From Collybiopsis luxurians FD-317 M1 (taxonomy: Eukaryota > Basidiomycota > Agaricomycetes > Agaricales > Omphalotaceae), in the NCBI GenBank assembly GCA_000827265.1, contig KN834792.1:310001-374000 (forward strand): a stretch of DNA of 64,000 nucleotides, given 5' to 3'. Below the pieces are notes generated by a model. That model saw only the letters and a list, made by a program, of their open reading frames with translations, made no database searches and was not told the DNA's origin. Of this stretch, positions 21,443 through 34,388 are shown one piece after another. Made by a program: the position numbers and the translations under genes. Numbering within the stretch: position 1 is the first letter of the stretch; every line of letters starts with the position of its first letter.

Positions 21443-22380
21443 CTTAAAATTCCCTAAATTGGAACATCTACCTAAGTGGCATAGTCGTGGGATATCATGA
21501 TCAGCAGGCACGTACAAAACTCTGATCGACAATGACAGTTTGATGTTGGTTTGATGAAAAGAGCAGCAGAAAAGGTTCAGGCTAGCGGTGAGGCTATCAG
21601 TAGAAGTAATGAACCAGCCATGACCGTCGAGTCATCCGAGATCAAAGAAGATCCCCCAAAACACTCAAGAGCCAAAAACCAAAGCTGCGCCTTCAGGGAA
21701 GCCGGGATCTCTTAATGTAGCATCTGCAGTGCTATTTTGTAGTCAATATGGGTAGTGGAGTATTGTAGCAAATTACCTCTGAGTCTTCTAATCTAGAATA
21801 TCATTCATGAACCTGACTTGTGGGAATTTCTCTTTTGCCACTCCTGCATCTCATGTGAGAGGTATACGGCCGTACAAAGACGGCCGTATACAGCTTCCAT
21901 ACGGCCCATCATTAGTACCATCAAAACTGCAAGTAAGACCCTGACTGAACTGGACCTCAATCTGCATTTGTTGCTTACTTGTCTATCATACTGCAAAAAA
22001 ATACCATTGAGTAGCATGCCTGTTACAACATAAGCTATTCAGAAACTTCAAATGAAGCTCAAATCATGGTGTATTCACATCTCAGTCAAGAATCAGATAG
22101 GGAAGTATTCAGCCATGGTGTTGGCCTATAGTGTGCTCATGGTTTTGCAGTAAAAACTTGAAGATGTTACTTTAGTTGGGTATACAGCCGTACATCCTGC
22201 CATATAAATTTACCCATACTGTACCGTAAGAGCCTCCGGAAAGTTTTTACGGTACGGTGTGGATCCCTAATTATGGACAACTAAGAGTCTTCACATTTTT
22301 TCCATACACAACTGTACAATGTTGCAATTGGATATTCAACGACCACTGCCCCAGTGGAGATAATGAGATTACACAACTAC
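21443..22380. other. Gene-free DNA with inverted repeats
   Basis: No gene seen. GTATACGGCCGT (21862-21873) and its exact complement (21880-21891) are separated by 6 nt. A related GTATACAGCCGTAC lies near 22,181, and an ACTGTACCGTAA..TTACGGTACGGT inverted pair lies near 22,218-22,258. These may be ends of a small unidentified element. Confidence 0.45.
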
Positions 22381-24031
22381 CTAGCTTGAAACCGAATGTA
22401 CCTGTCCTGGAGAGGTAACATTTACAGCCGGCGCTGTACTCATTTTAGACTGCGCCGTGTGGTAAGTATTAATTGCAGGACTATCTTCACTTGTAAAGGT
22501 ATCACCACTAGCATGGGTTGTGAGGTTGATCCCAGATGTCAATTGCGTGTTGGCTTCTCCAGAAGCAAACCTGACGGTCAAAAGTTTTTCCCGTGCATCT
22601 ATACCCCCTCCTTCTGCCCTCCCAGTATCCAATCTTGCAGTTCCAGGATCGTGCACAGCGGTCTTTACATCACTAACAGTGATACCCTTTGCAACTCGCA
22701 CAATGATCAAAGTTGGTGCAATGGCCTGTCGCTCAATCAGCAATGTTTTGAAAGTGAGTTGTAAAAAGACATACCACAACCTCTGCCAAAATAGCAGATA
22801 AAGTTGGAGATTCAGGAATGATCACTCCAATTATGACAGTAATGAGAATTAAAACAGGATAAAGCATTCCAGATTCAAGACTGGGTGACATTCGGTTAGA
22901 TAAATTGTCAGTGTCAGAAAAAGCCCGGAGAGAACTCACATAATGGCAATGGCTCGTCTGTATTTCTGCTGAGTTCCTTTGTGCCCATACGATGCATTAA
23001 TCTTTCGACTGATCCACCAAATTCTTCCAGCTTCAAGGCAGACCAACAAAATATGAATAGAATGGAGGGAACATAGACATTCAGTCTCTCACCAATGAGA
23101 CCAGTGACTAGCGCATTGACGGAGAGAGTGACTATCATGAATGTGATTGTCATAATCGTCGCGGTTGAGCTGTCATCCAACTTAGATATTGATTGATTTT
23201 TTTTATCCTTTACGCTCTGTCGTAATCGGATGACATTAACGAGAATAGCCAGTACTGAATATGTATACTTGAGCTTTTCTTTTTTTACCATAAAGAGAGC
23301 ACCCACTGTTGTTCAAGATGACTACAATCACAGGCACTACCACTATACGTTTTTGGCGGCCCCAAACAGTGTACAGACGAAGCAGCTAGAATTTGGAGGG
23401 ATCAATTCCTGAATATCCATAAATGACCAAGAAATGTTCACCAATATTGTATCAGCAACAGTACTAAAGTTCTAGTGAGCAGGGTAGAGCACGGTTCAAT
23501 TGGAAGGGGGCACACTTTGTAAGAGAATAGAACAACAAGAGCGTGTCCCTGGTATTGAACACCTTGTCAATTACAGTAGTAAAACGAAAGCATGGCAGTC
23601 TTACTCTAGGATGTTCAAGATCACGGCGTTGCCTTTAAATTGTTCTTCAGTGGTAATTGTCTTATCCGAAACCTCAACGGCAAGGGCAATTCCACCGGCG
23701 GATCCGATAATACCCACAATGACAGCCACCGTTGCCAAGAGCAAAAGAACAGTAAGAGCAACGATATGGAAGTAGCGGTGAGCTTGGGCCTTATGTTTTC
23801 GAGCAAGAAGATAAATAGCATTCATAAACAGCATAAGGTGGACACCTAGGGTTTCGAAAAGATCAAACTCTGTCCCCGTAAGTTCCTCGTATGCAGTGAC
23901 TTACCATAAAGCAAAACGCTAACCTAGGAATGCTTGTTTTAGCTAATGCCAATGTTTAGAATATATAACAGTTGAAGACGTACAGAAACGACGATGAAAA
24001 GGTTGATAACAAATTTATATTCTGGTGTCAT
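22381..24031 (-). CDS. Seven-transmembrane protein, array copy 3
   Basis: Starts at 24031 (MTPEYKFVINLFIVVS). It has the same exon plan as copy 2: NAIYLLARKHKAQAHRYFHI, TM2 ending GIIGSAGGIALAVEVSD, TM5 with VTLSVNALVTGLI, TM6 LESGMLYPVLILITVIIGV, TM7 AIAPTLIIVRVAKG. The tail ends NTYHTAQSKMSTAPAV then VHSVSS and TAG (22381). The joints I checked keep frame. It is closest to copy 2, including upstream DNA. Confidence 0.78.
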
Positions 24032-24999
24032 GGCGGATAACCTGTATCCAAAGAAAAGAAGTAAAAAAAAGAGAGAGCACCAAAGGAGAGAAGGCCTTGA
24101 CAAGAAAAAAAGAAAAAGAAGAACAACGTTGAACGAGAGGGACACCATCCTGATCCATCCATTTTATAGCATATCCTCAGACTTCAATTATAAGGTTCTA
24201 CGTCGAAAAATTTCAATTGGCAATACACGCCAGTGAATTCAATTCGGACCTACTCAAGGATTCTCCGTGTATAGTTGTGAGGAACACATTTCACAACATG
24301 CTATTAATTTGAGCTAAGCGCTCGAGAACTGCGCCGTGGAAGTCGGCATTCTTTGCTTGGTGAGAAATGGCAACTTTTATGTCGTAAGCACCAGTGGTAG
24401 ATTACTTCCTCAGGCTGGTGCTTCAATATAGGTCCTACCTTGTATAACTTACACCTTCTCTCAAACTCTTCCATCAAATGCTGACTTGAAAGTACCTGTC
24501 ATGCCAGACAGACACAAGCCCAAGTGGGCACTGCTGCAATAAATCCCACAGTAGAGGAGTAGTTGAGCCACTTGAGTAATAAGTATATTGGTGACCACAT
24601 CAGTTAGGAAAATTGCAACATGCATAGTTACTCATAACTTTTGTAATGAGAACCCTGGCACCGGCTATACTGTATCACTTGGTTGTATGCATGAGATGCG
24701 AGGCATGTAGCGCGGGACCCAACGAGACCGTTTCAGTTTACCTCCAAGAATACAAAAAGATGCTTAGTCCGCGTACAGTCAAAGCAGACAAACCAAAAGT
24801 CAAACGTCAAGCACTGCATGGTTCGCTATGACAGCATGCATTGGCCAAGAGCATCGAGCGCCCAAAATTTGATTGTCCACAAATTTTTTTGTCAAAAGCT
24901 TGCTCCCCACCTACTTAGTAGAAATGAAAAAGGTTTATGCGATAGAATGCCAAAATTAAATAGAACAAATTCTTGGCGGCGACTCTTAATTTATTTTCA
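24032..24999. other. Upstream region of copy 3
   Basis: Holds a minus-strand CT-rich leader, TATAAAA (24162-24168) and the duplicated upstream block (copy B, about 24,190-24,920). No gene. Confidence 0.6.
24190..24920 (+). repeat. Duplicated upstream block, copy B
   Basis: Direct repeat of about 15,700-16,450 (see that entry for landmarks). It ends about 80 bp before the stop codon of seven-TM copy 4, which marks a likely duplication breakpoint. Confidence 0.75.
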
Positions 25000-26534
25000 T
25001 CACCGATCCGAAGCCATGCTGAGGTTTATCACTGACGTGAACTGGGTGTTATCTCCAGAGGCAAACCTTAGGGCCGAAAGCTTTTCCTGTTCTTTAAACC
25101 CTTCTTGTTCAGCTCCTCGAATTCCGGAGCTTGCGCCTTCAGGATGATATACCGCAGTCTGTTCGTCATTAACATCAACACCCATTGCAACTCGCACAAT
25201 GATCAAAGTCGGTGCGATGGCCTATCATTCAATCAGTAGGGACGACGGCTCAGGAATTGAACTTACCACAATTTCCGCAAGGATAGCAAAAAGATTTGGG
25301 CTAGGGACAACAAGCTGCCCAATCAAAAGAGCGATGAGGATCGACACAGGATAAAGAACTCCAGATTCAAGACTAGGTCATAGTCGTCGGTTGAGATAAG
25401 TATTGAGTGACAAAAAGAACTCACATAATGGCGATGACTCGTCGGTATTTTCGCTGAGATCCATTTCGTCCATACGATGCGTTGATCTTCCGACTTATCC
25501 ACCAGATTCTTCCAGCTTCAGATAGATTCTCTAGGTATGAACAGAATAAAGGAAACTGAGAAGTTCAGGTACTCACCTATGAGACCAGTGACTAGCGTAT
25601 TGACAACGAGATTGACTATCATGAATGACAAAGTCATCACCGTCGCATTTTCGGTCCAGAAAATGTCAGATGTTGACATGGTTTCATTTTCCGGCCCATC
25701 GACAACGAGTACCACTTTCAAACGGATGGTAGCATCGAGAATAGCTAGTACTGAGTACGTGACGGAGCATGACTAAGGGGTCTGTTTTTCCTTCCAGAGA
25801 AAAGAATACCTACTGTTATTCAAGATGACTATGATCACTGGTACTACAACGACGCGTTTTCGGCACCCCCACACTATGTAAAGACGAGATATCTAGAATT
25901 TGGAAGGATCAGTAAATATGCATAAATCACCAAAAACCTTTACCAAGATAATATCGGCGACAATGCTAGGGTCCTAGTAAGCATGCTGAACATATAAATC
26001 GAGTATGATTTCGTACTTTGCTAGAGAATACATCAACAGGACTGTCTCCCTGAGACCGAAAAGCTGGTTAGTCTCAGCAGTACTAATATGAAAGCAGCGC
26101 ATACTCTAGAATGTTCAAAAACAATGCCTTGCTTTTGCCTTGCTCCGCACTGGTGATTGTGCCATCAAAATCTTCGAAGGTGACAATGATTGCACCGGCG
26201 GATCCAATAATGTCCACAACTACAGCTGCCGTGGCAAAGATAAAAAGAGCTACGAGTGCGACGATATGAAATTTGCGGTGACCTTGGGCACTTTGTCTCC
26301 AAGCAAGAAGATAGATAGCACTGGAAAGCAACGTAAGATAGATGCCTTGGGGCATCAAAAAGCAACGATGTCAGATGCAGTGACCTTCTCGCATTTGGCC
26401 GCTCACCATAGAGTAGAACACCAATCTAAAAATGGCTGTTTTAGTGCATGATGTGAGGGATATTTAGGTAGCAGCCAAGTACGCACTGTAATAACAATGA
26501 AAGGATCGATAACAAAAGAATACTGCAATGCCAT
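25000..26534 (-). CDS. Seven-transmembrane protein, array copy 4 (short tail)
   Basis: Starts at 26534 (MALQYSFVIDPFIVIT), then IGVLLYG, GIYLTLLSSAIYLLAWRQ, FHIVALVALFIFATAAVVVD, TM4 VVVVPVIIVILNN joined through a GTAGGT intron to ILAILDATIRLKV, TM5 MTLSFMIVNLVVNTLVTGLI and TM7 PTLIIVRVAMG. The cytosolic tail stops early (NLSMASDR) and lacks the YHTAQSKMSTAP segment of copies 2 and 3. The membrane part looks intact. Confidence 0.75.
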
Positions 26535-29187
26535 AGCGGATAGCCCGTATCCAAAGAAGAAGGGGAGGACGAGGAGAACGAAAGAGGACAAAAGAAAATC
26601 AAACAGAGACTTGACGAGTCAAAAGCAAAGGCGAACGAAGAGAAGGAAAAATACGTAGTGACAGGAACACCATCCGCTTTATATCAGGTTTTATTAAGCA
26701 CAGCCGTTCTGAATGGAATAACCGTAAATATACGAGCACCAGTAAGTTGAGACTCATAAAAGGTTGCTATGAGTGGTAAATACATTTTTTTTCAGTGTCG
26801 ATCAAGAATCCTATATAGATTCTAGAAGATCGTGTGTCAGGAACATGATATATTTTGCTATCAGTGCGCACATCATGATCTTGTTGCCACAAATTTTAGC
26901 TAAACGTTTGAGGATTGCGCCGTATCCCTGCAAAATAAGACCACTTTGAGATAAACGCCGCTACAAAACCCGCAGGGCCATAGAGACCTGTAGAGTCACA
27001 TTTCATAGCTGAATTGGGAGCAAAGTGCGGCAGTCGACGATCATCATCCCAGTCCGTGTTAAATTGCTCTCAATACATCGAGATGGCCAGCATAGCCTGT
27101 ACCAGCCTGTACCCTAACGAGATCGATGACATAGACTGTCACCTTTCTCAGCATCCAAGTCTTCCAAATCTTGATGGTATCGTACAATGACGACTCTCGA
27201 AGGGGAGCTCGGTTGGCGGGCGGATCCGGATTTGTGGGCCTGTGAAACCTTGAATATTGAAAGCAAGCCATTTATTTGATGAGTAGCGTAGCAGCAAACA
27301 ATCTCTACTTACATAGAGTAGAGGTCAAGTGACGTGGGGCAGGACAGAAACGAGGCAAATCCTAGATACAGCGTTGAGACAGGATCATGGTATTGCCAGG
27401 CTTTCGGCCCATCGTCAAGGATATGGGCCAATTTTGGAGCGTCTCAGTATATGGGATTTTTCGAGTGGAAGAGTGGGGAAAACGAAAAAAAAAGGTATAC
27501 GTAGGCAGATAATAGAGTGACGCAAAAGCAATTGGTGTTGAGCCAGTTGAACGGTCAAGCGCCCAACAAGCGCCTGGAAAACCCTAGACGGCAATTTATG
27601 GCAAATTTATGGGTAGTTACTTCCTTCCCCACAAGTTTTTGTAGTCTATTTTCAAAACGCACACACAGTATCAGCTGAGCTATTTCCAACTCGAGACTGC
27701 AAGTGCAAGCATCTAGCCGAGAATTATCTCGAATCATGAATGAAATTTCAGTCGATTAGTGGACTTCTCATCGGGGATATTCCTCGATGGTTATATCTGC
27801 CTCTCTTCGTTTCACAGATGTGTGTAATTGACATTTGGCCGAGAAATTGTTTAGGATCACGGAGTGTGACCCTCAATGGCGAGAGTGGAGGCCAGAGTTT
27901 CCTGCTCTTCTACACCGCTCCCATCATTACCAAATGTGCTACAAGGATTGCACAGGCAACCTGTGTGCCCTTTCGAGTTGAGCAGTAAGTGAAATTCTGG
28001 CAGCTCCGGCTAGACTCTGGTAACAATCTGATTCTTCATCCGAAGTCGCCGCAGGACTGTGTGGCAATGGAGTCGATTATGCTCAACCTCCGCTTGCGAC
28101 CGATAGCTTACTGTACGAAAATCCATCCCTGACAATAGGTGTGCGCAAATATCTCCAATTTTTATGGTCATTTGCACCCTAACGAGCGCAATGATAAGCG
28201 TGTAGTAAGTCTTGCTGGTAGACATTTTGATGGACGGAGAAAGAGTGGCATCGAAGGGGTGGGAGGCACGACTGTGACTAACAAAAGGTGTATTTTGTAA
28301 AGTCCGACGATTTATTCAATTATTTCTGTGGTTAGTCTGTATTCCTACACTATTTTCACAGCTTTCTTGCGCCGAGTACACTGGTAAACTCCGTCGATTT
28401 AACTTCCATCCCATACCGACTTTGTTAAGCTTCGAACAGCAAGATCGACAGGAATGTCGAGCGGAGCATTGGTCCTTGAAGGACTGAATCGAAGGCTGTT
28501 TGTTTACGCTTCCTCGCAACGTGGTCCTCCGATTGTGTGAAAAGGACATTCATAAGTTCATAACTTTGTTCCCAACACATTCTTATCTCGGTAGACTTGC
28601 TGTAGGTGCTGTCGACATATTTCCCATGGATATACCGCCACTACAAATAACAAAGCGACAGAGCTAACGACGGTTTACAGCTTTTGAACGTACTGTGAAA
28701 TTATGTACATGGTCAAGACAGTGCCGTGTGAGAAAAAAAGAAGTCGTAGACCCAGCTTTGACCGTCTGCTCGGAGTCAGACCTAATGTGTCCTTGAACTT
28801 CCGTTCTTCCTTCTTTCCTCTCTCCCATCCTTCCTTGCAAAGGATGCTACGTGAATCAATGTATATATATTAGGCGACCTGCTCACTTTCATTTCGGGAC
28901 CTGTTTTTCAGCGTGGGCGTTACCGCCCACAGTCAAAAGGATTCAATTAAAATAACAGCCATACTAGGGCGAGTAAAAAGTTGAAAAGAGTTCATCACAT
29001 CGCTGACGCCTAATTGCCGCCCGGCGGCTTGCGTGGAAAAGGCCATTGCCGCTGTGCCGCAGCAGTAAATTTCTATTGTCTACAGCTTTTTGCCCGTCAC
29101 TACAGCATCTGATTTGCTGTTCTAACTGCCACATTCTTTTCACTTGCCATATTCCTTAATCTGATTGTTCAACGTTCATTTACATAT
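26535..29187. other. Gene-poor stretch before the Ca2+/H+ antiporter
   Basis: The first 150 bases are the CT-rich leader and TATA (26678-26684) of copy 4, and a diverged GCTAAACGTTTGAGGATTGCGCC block near 26,900 matches the array's upstream repeats. The rest has only short ORFs without motifs (for example minus-strand 28010-28225). No gene is supported. Confidence 0.45.
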
Positions 29188-31799
29188 ATGAGTAAGTTGC
29201 TTGCATATCTACACGCCTTCTGCTCACCCAGATACCCTTAATGCTGCCCGCAGACGACAACAACGTGGATCATGAATCGAATGTCGTTTCGAATGCCTAC
29301 GTCGATGTTACTCACCAAACAACACCGGCATCGCCCACACTCTCCTTTCCATCTCACTCCATGACCACAGAATCGAATATTTCTTACAGGCCAATCACGA
29401 ATACTCAACAGAGACAAGATCCACCCTTACCTGAAGAACCAACTCCAGTGAATCATACTGCGACGTTGTCTACCGCTCTGTTCACTCCCTCGAGACCAGT
29501 TGGGCCTGCTCCTACCATGTTGCAGAGTTTTAGGTCTATCTTATTCAGTTCTTGTGGGTCTCTTGTTTGCTCTACCTCGAGTCTTTCATTAATGGAGTTT
29601 ACTGCAGGGCTGAACCTTCTTCTCCTTTGTATACCCGTTTCTGTACGTTCAATTCTTCTCTTATGATTGTTTTCTGCCACTGATTCAAATATAGTGGGCG
29701 CTCCACTTCGCCAGCGATAATGATACTCTTATTTTCGTTTGTACGTCTGACAGGCTTCCGGTTGGATATTCAATTTTGAGCTCATTTTTGCACTTAGTCT
29801 CATTCTTTGCGATTATTCCGTTAGCAAAGGTACGACCGGTGCCACTCATGTCTGATTAATATTCAGTTGTTTCTGAATAGCTGCTAGCCTTTGCCACAGA
29901 CGAGCTCTCAATGCGAGTTGGCCAAACATTGGCAGGGTTACTCAATGCAACGCTGGTATGTCGCAATTTCCAACTCTTTGAACGATCTGGACTCATTCTT
30001 TATAAGGGAAATGCTGTCGAACTGATAGTTGCCGTTCGTTCGGGTTGCTACCGCTTTCCAGCTGCGTAAACTGATGATCTGTTTCTTTATAGATCATTGC
30101 GCTGACACAGTGCAAGCTTCATATCGTACAGTCTTCTTGTGAGGGTCTAATGTTTCGTACCTTTTTTTCAAATTTGTCCTCAATTCCTGCTTTTTTAGTG
30201 ATCGGCTCCATGCTCAGCAATCTGCGTGGGTAGCTGAATTTTTTTCGCCACGGCTCGAGTTCAATGTTACCTTTCTAGTCCTCGTCCTTGGAATGTGCTT
30301 TTTTGCTGGTGGTATCAGATTTTCAGAGCAGGGTTTTGGCTTGAGTTTGTGCTTCACCCTCTCGTCTTGGGTCCAGATATTCTAACCTCTTGCCAGTCGC
30401 CAGCCAGCTTAATTCGTCCCTGCTTACTATTGCAGTCATAGCTATCCTTCTTCCTGCCGCTTTCTATTACAACGTCACTGCGCAGACGGACCCAGATGAA
30501 GGCGCAGATCTACTCAAGGTTTCTCATGGCGTCGCCATCATCTTACTTACTGGTAAGCATGTGTGCATAACTCGGTAGTCTACATTATATTCATACCTTT
30601 TCATATCGCAGTTTATGGTGCTTACCTCTATTTCCAACTTGTTTCTCATGCAAATCTTTACAACGACGGAAACGACACTTTTCAATCGACTAAGTATACT
30701 CCTAAACCTAAAAAGGCAAAAACTGCGGCTGCTACCGACCAGGAATCCCGCAATCACTCCCCTGTAGATGGTCTAGAGTCGCATGTATTGCCATCTCAGC
30801 AACGGCCTTCCACACCGAGCTCGTCGAGAGCGCTCATGCGGCCCTGGGATATGGCGAGCACCGCAGCTACCACTACCGCAGCAAGTGTGCGAAAGTTGAT
30901 TCCTCACAAAGACGTGGAGAAGGGCCCCAACGATCTTTCTGCTGAAGGACATGACGAGGAGGAAGAGGTTCCACAGATGAATCTCACTGCCACTATCGTG
31001 TTACTTGCTACTGTTACGGTTGTGAGTAAAGCCCGGCGCTCTGTGGACGTTGTCCTTGATCACTTTCTGCAGTTCGTTGCAATAACAGCCGAATGGCTGG
31101 TAGACTCCATCAGTGGGCTCACTGAAAATGGAACAATATCGCAGGAGTTTGTGGGAATTATTCTTCTCCCTATTGTCGGTAATGCAGCGGAGCATGTCAC
31201 CGCCGTGGCTGTGAGCGTGAAAGACAAGCTGACCTTGAGTCTGGGTGTCGCCATTGGTTCCACATTAGTACGTTGATCGATCTGTCTTCTACTTGAGCGT
31301 GCTCGGTACTGACCATAAATTAGCAAATTGCCTTGTTCGTTATTCCGTTAGTTTTGATTCCTTATCGTCACGATCTGCAAATTCTGATAATGTGTGCGTC
31401 AGGTTTATCGTAACGCTGGCCTGGATAATGGGCAAGCCACTCATGCTACTATTTGATCCATACGAATCGGTTACATTATTCCTTGCCGGTGAGCTTCCTG
31501 TCCCCAACTTCCTTTTGCGGAGCGTCTGACTTGTCCCCAGTTTTGGTTGTCAATTATTCGATACAAGACGGAAAATCAAATTGGCTGGAGGGAATGATTC
31601 TGATGTGTAAGTTCATATATCAACTTGTTGGATGAGCCAGAGTTGAATTTATGGTTAACAACAGCATTGTATCTTATTCTCTGCGTGACGTTTTGGTACT
31701 ATCCTGGTGAGTTTTAAGTCTCCTGCAATTTCCGCTGCAATGTGAACTTACTGTGGCCAAGGTTCTGATCCATCTGGCACGCTACACCAATGCACTTAA
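29188..31799 (+). CDS. Vacuolar Ca2+/H+ antiporter (CAX family)
   Basis: Cation exchanger expected in the vacuolar membrane, using the proton gradient to store Ca2+. Many short exons; the two cation-filter repeats are clear: GNAVELIVA then IIALTQCKL, and GNAAEHVTAVAVSVKDKL. Around them are LLAFATDELSMRVGQTLAGL, LLVLGMCFFAGGIRFSEQGF, ILLPAAFYYNVTA, a long Ser/Pro-rich acidic loop with DEEEEVPQMNLTA between the halves, FVAITAEWLVDSISGL, and the end CVTFWYYPG, DPSGTLHQCT, TAA. The start is uncertain: ATG-A at 29188 followed by a GTAAGT intron gives MNDNNVDHESN, while ATG 29241 also opens the same frame. The N-terminal tail (about 90 residues) is hydrophilic. Resembles the VCX1 type. Confidence 0.9.
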
Positions 31800-33692
31800 G
31801 ACGAAGTCGTTATATACTGTTAAGAATTTATGATCATGCCTTGCTTGCTGTTTTCACTTCTAGGATATAATTTTTTTATCACATATCTATTGAGGACTGG
31901 TTTAAATTAGGATTGCCGGCGCGAACAGCCATAATGTTATGTTGAACGAGCGGACGCGGAAACTCCTCTCAACCACCATTTGATATTTGTAGCCATCATA
32001 CTTACGTGACCCCCTTTAGACTGATGTATCGATTATATTTACTTTGCGGACTATTAGTAGATTTTGCTTTTATTCTATGGTAGATCTCTGTCTTACATCG
32101 AATAGGATCCATTGCTAGAATCTCAAGAATCACTATTACTCTCTAGAGCGCTCGGTTGTTGCTTGTGTACTTGTTTCCTCGTGGCAAGCGCGTGCCAAAC
32201 ATGCTGTATCAAACACCAGCCGGTGACAGTTGCGATGTTCAACAATTATCCCGAGATCCTCATATCTGCGTGGTTTTCTTTCACTTTACCAGGCCCTATT
32301 TCCGTGGACAGCACTAGACAGCCTTGCTTGACATCTGAGTCAACGAAGTATTTTATACTATCTCGCATCAGAAACTGATATTCACCTATGCATATGTCCC
32401 AGTTATGTCCCTGATATTTAAATAGTCACGAATTGTGCAATGATATCGGTTCCCGCCTCTTCCACGTCGACCACATTCGCCATTTGTTGAATAGAAACAC
32501 AAGGAGTATCAATCTGTACCAATCTCCAACGTCATATGATTGCCACTGATGACTAGCTGTAATAGTAATGTTAATAAGAATCTCAGCCACGATGCAGCAA
32601 CGTGATCAAGCTATTTAGGAACGGCTAGACTCTGAAAACATCAAGCCTTTGGTATGTTATTCAGCTAGGGACTACCCTAGGCACTCGTGCTAATTACACA
32701 GCATGTAAATCGCATATAACTGAGATGTCGAGGGCTCCCACTGTTGAAGAGTGGGACCTAAACCAAACCAAAAAAAAAAAAAAAGGACAGGTCTTCAGAC
32801 GACTGCGCGGAGGCTATCAAGTGCTACCATTAGGATAGAATGAAGGTAGGGAAGTATGATACAAAGGAGAATGGCAAGGCTCCAAAGTAAGTGCGAGGGT
32901 GTCCTCATTAGCTTACGCATGCAATATTTGCGAGCAGAAAGATTAGACATGTGAAATGGTATTGGCAGCGAAAGACCTTTCTATTTCAAGGGTACTTGGA
33001 CTCAAAGTAGCTTGGTATAATTCAGCGGAGAATTTCCAAGATGTAGACTATGGCCGGAAGCATGAAAGTACGAAGTGGCACCGGTCCGACACGCCAGACG
33101 CCCGCTAAATTTTCGCTGTGCCATAAACAAGTCGTTTGTCTTTCGTCTTGCTTCCCTTTGCGATTGCACTTATGCTTCCTTCAAAAGGGTCAAAGGCTGG
33201 AAGATCCAATCCTTAGTATGTATACCAAGAATATACGCGCAAGTGGTAGGCCACTTAGTCGAAACTGCGAAATCTTTTCTGTGGTGACATTCGTACTTGC
33301 ACTTCTGGATCAAGACTCAAGAGCAAGTACTATACCTTTTGCTCTTATTTGGGATCTCAATCCATTTCAATCTACACATTATCTGCCTGACCGCATCCTT
33401 GCCATAGTCCTGCACTATTTCTGCCTTGTACAGCTGCCTTTCTCGCTCCCATAGGCTTTCTTCTGTACCGCTTCTCTGATTCTCGAGCTCGATAGTTCAT
33501 TGTCCGGTCCCTCTTCCGCTGGAACACACCAATTACCCCCTTTCAGTTACTGCGCGCTGTCTATCCCTACCTCACTTATCGGGATTACGTCAATAGCCGC
33601 TGCTTTTCAAGCTCCAGTGCCGAAACAAGCGCCCTCTAGGTTTAAGTTAAGAGTCTACCAGGTCGAATTAAGGTCCTTGTCGCTCTTTTTCC
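31800..33692. other. Intergenic, no gene supported
   Basis: Short ORFs only. A 15-base A run at 32770-32784 follows a CCCACTGTTGAAGAGTGGG hairpin, possibly a retroposed tail. From about 33,075 the sequence is the upstream part of the duplicated unit of the secreted-protein genes (GTGGCACCGGTCCGA is shared with about 34,911). Confidence 0.45.
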
Positions 33693-34388
33693 ATGTTTCT
33701 CAAGTTTGCGACTTCCCTCATTCTAGCCCTCACGTCGTCTTTCACCTCAATCCATGCAGCCACTCCCGCCATAATCCTTCCGGAAAACGGAGCTAAAATT
33801 GCGCCAGGCGCTCAGTTTGCATTTAAATACAACAGCATTGCGGATTACTCCGTATCCAGCTATAATTTTACGGTGGTTCTGTTCACGCAACCACCCTCGC
33901 CATTTAGACCTTCTTTAAACTATGCTGCCGGGTACACGTTTGGTCAGTTTGACGTGGCGAACTATCCTGGTGAGGCTTCTTTCATTTGTGATCTGTTGCC
34001 TCTCGTACGGATAAAGTAAAGATTTTATTTCTGGCAAATTTACTTTTTCTTCCTCTTTTGCAGCTATACCGTATGCGCGTCACCCAGCCCCACCGTACTT
34101 CGTTATGCCGGATTTCTCCAAATCTTTAGGAGGGTGGGGAGCGGGGGAGTCAGTATCAAATGCTATTTTCTATTTGGCCGTGTTCGAAGAATACGCGAAT
34201 GGACAAGTAAGTAAATTTTCGTTCATAGGGCAAGATGTACCTCCTAACGATTCGACCCACTTTCGAAGCCAAGCGTTGGACCGCGGATCAGCTTGTCTAT
34301 AAACGAGATAATTTACAACAGTATTGACACAGATGAAGATCAGAATCTGTGGGACTCTGAGGTATGTGCTTCCAAGGCTTCATGGTAA
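33693..34388 (+). CDS. Small secreted protein, tandem copy A
   Basis: Signal peptide (MFLKFATSLILALTSSFTSI) ending HAATPA. Then ILPENGAKIAPGAQFAFKY, SSYNFTVVLFTQ, GYTFGQFDVANYPG, intron, AIPYARHPAPPYFVMPDFSK, FYLAVFEEYANGQ, intron, and PSVGPRISLSINEIIYNS to an acidic end and TAA (34386-34388). About 190 residues. Same family as the genes at 36-327 and 35443; domain unnamed. A donor-like GAG/GTATGT just before the stop leaves open a further exon. Confidence 0.75.

Noticed and set aside
28010..28225. Minus-strand ORF starting MSTSKTYYTLIIALVR
   Set aside because: It resembles a first exon with a hydrophobic start, but no downstream exons or homology to the seven-TM genes could be traced.
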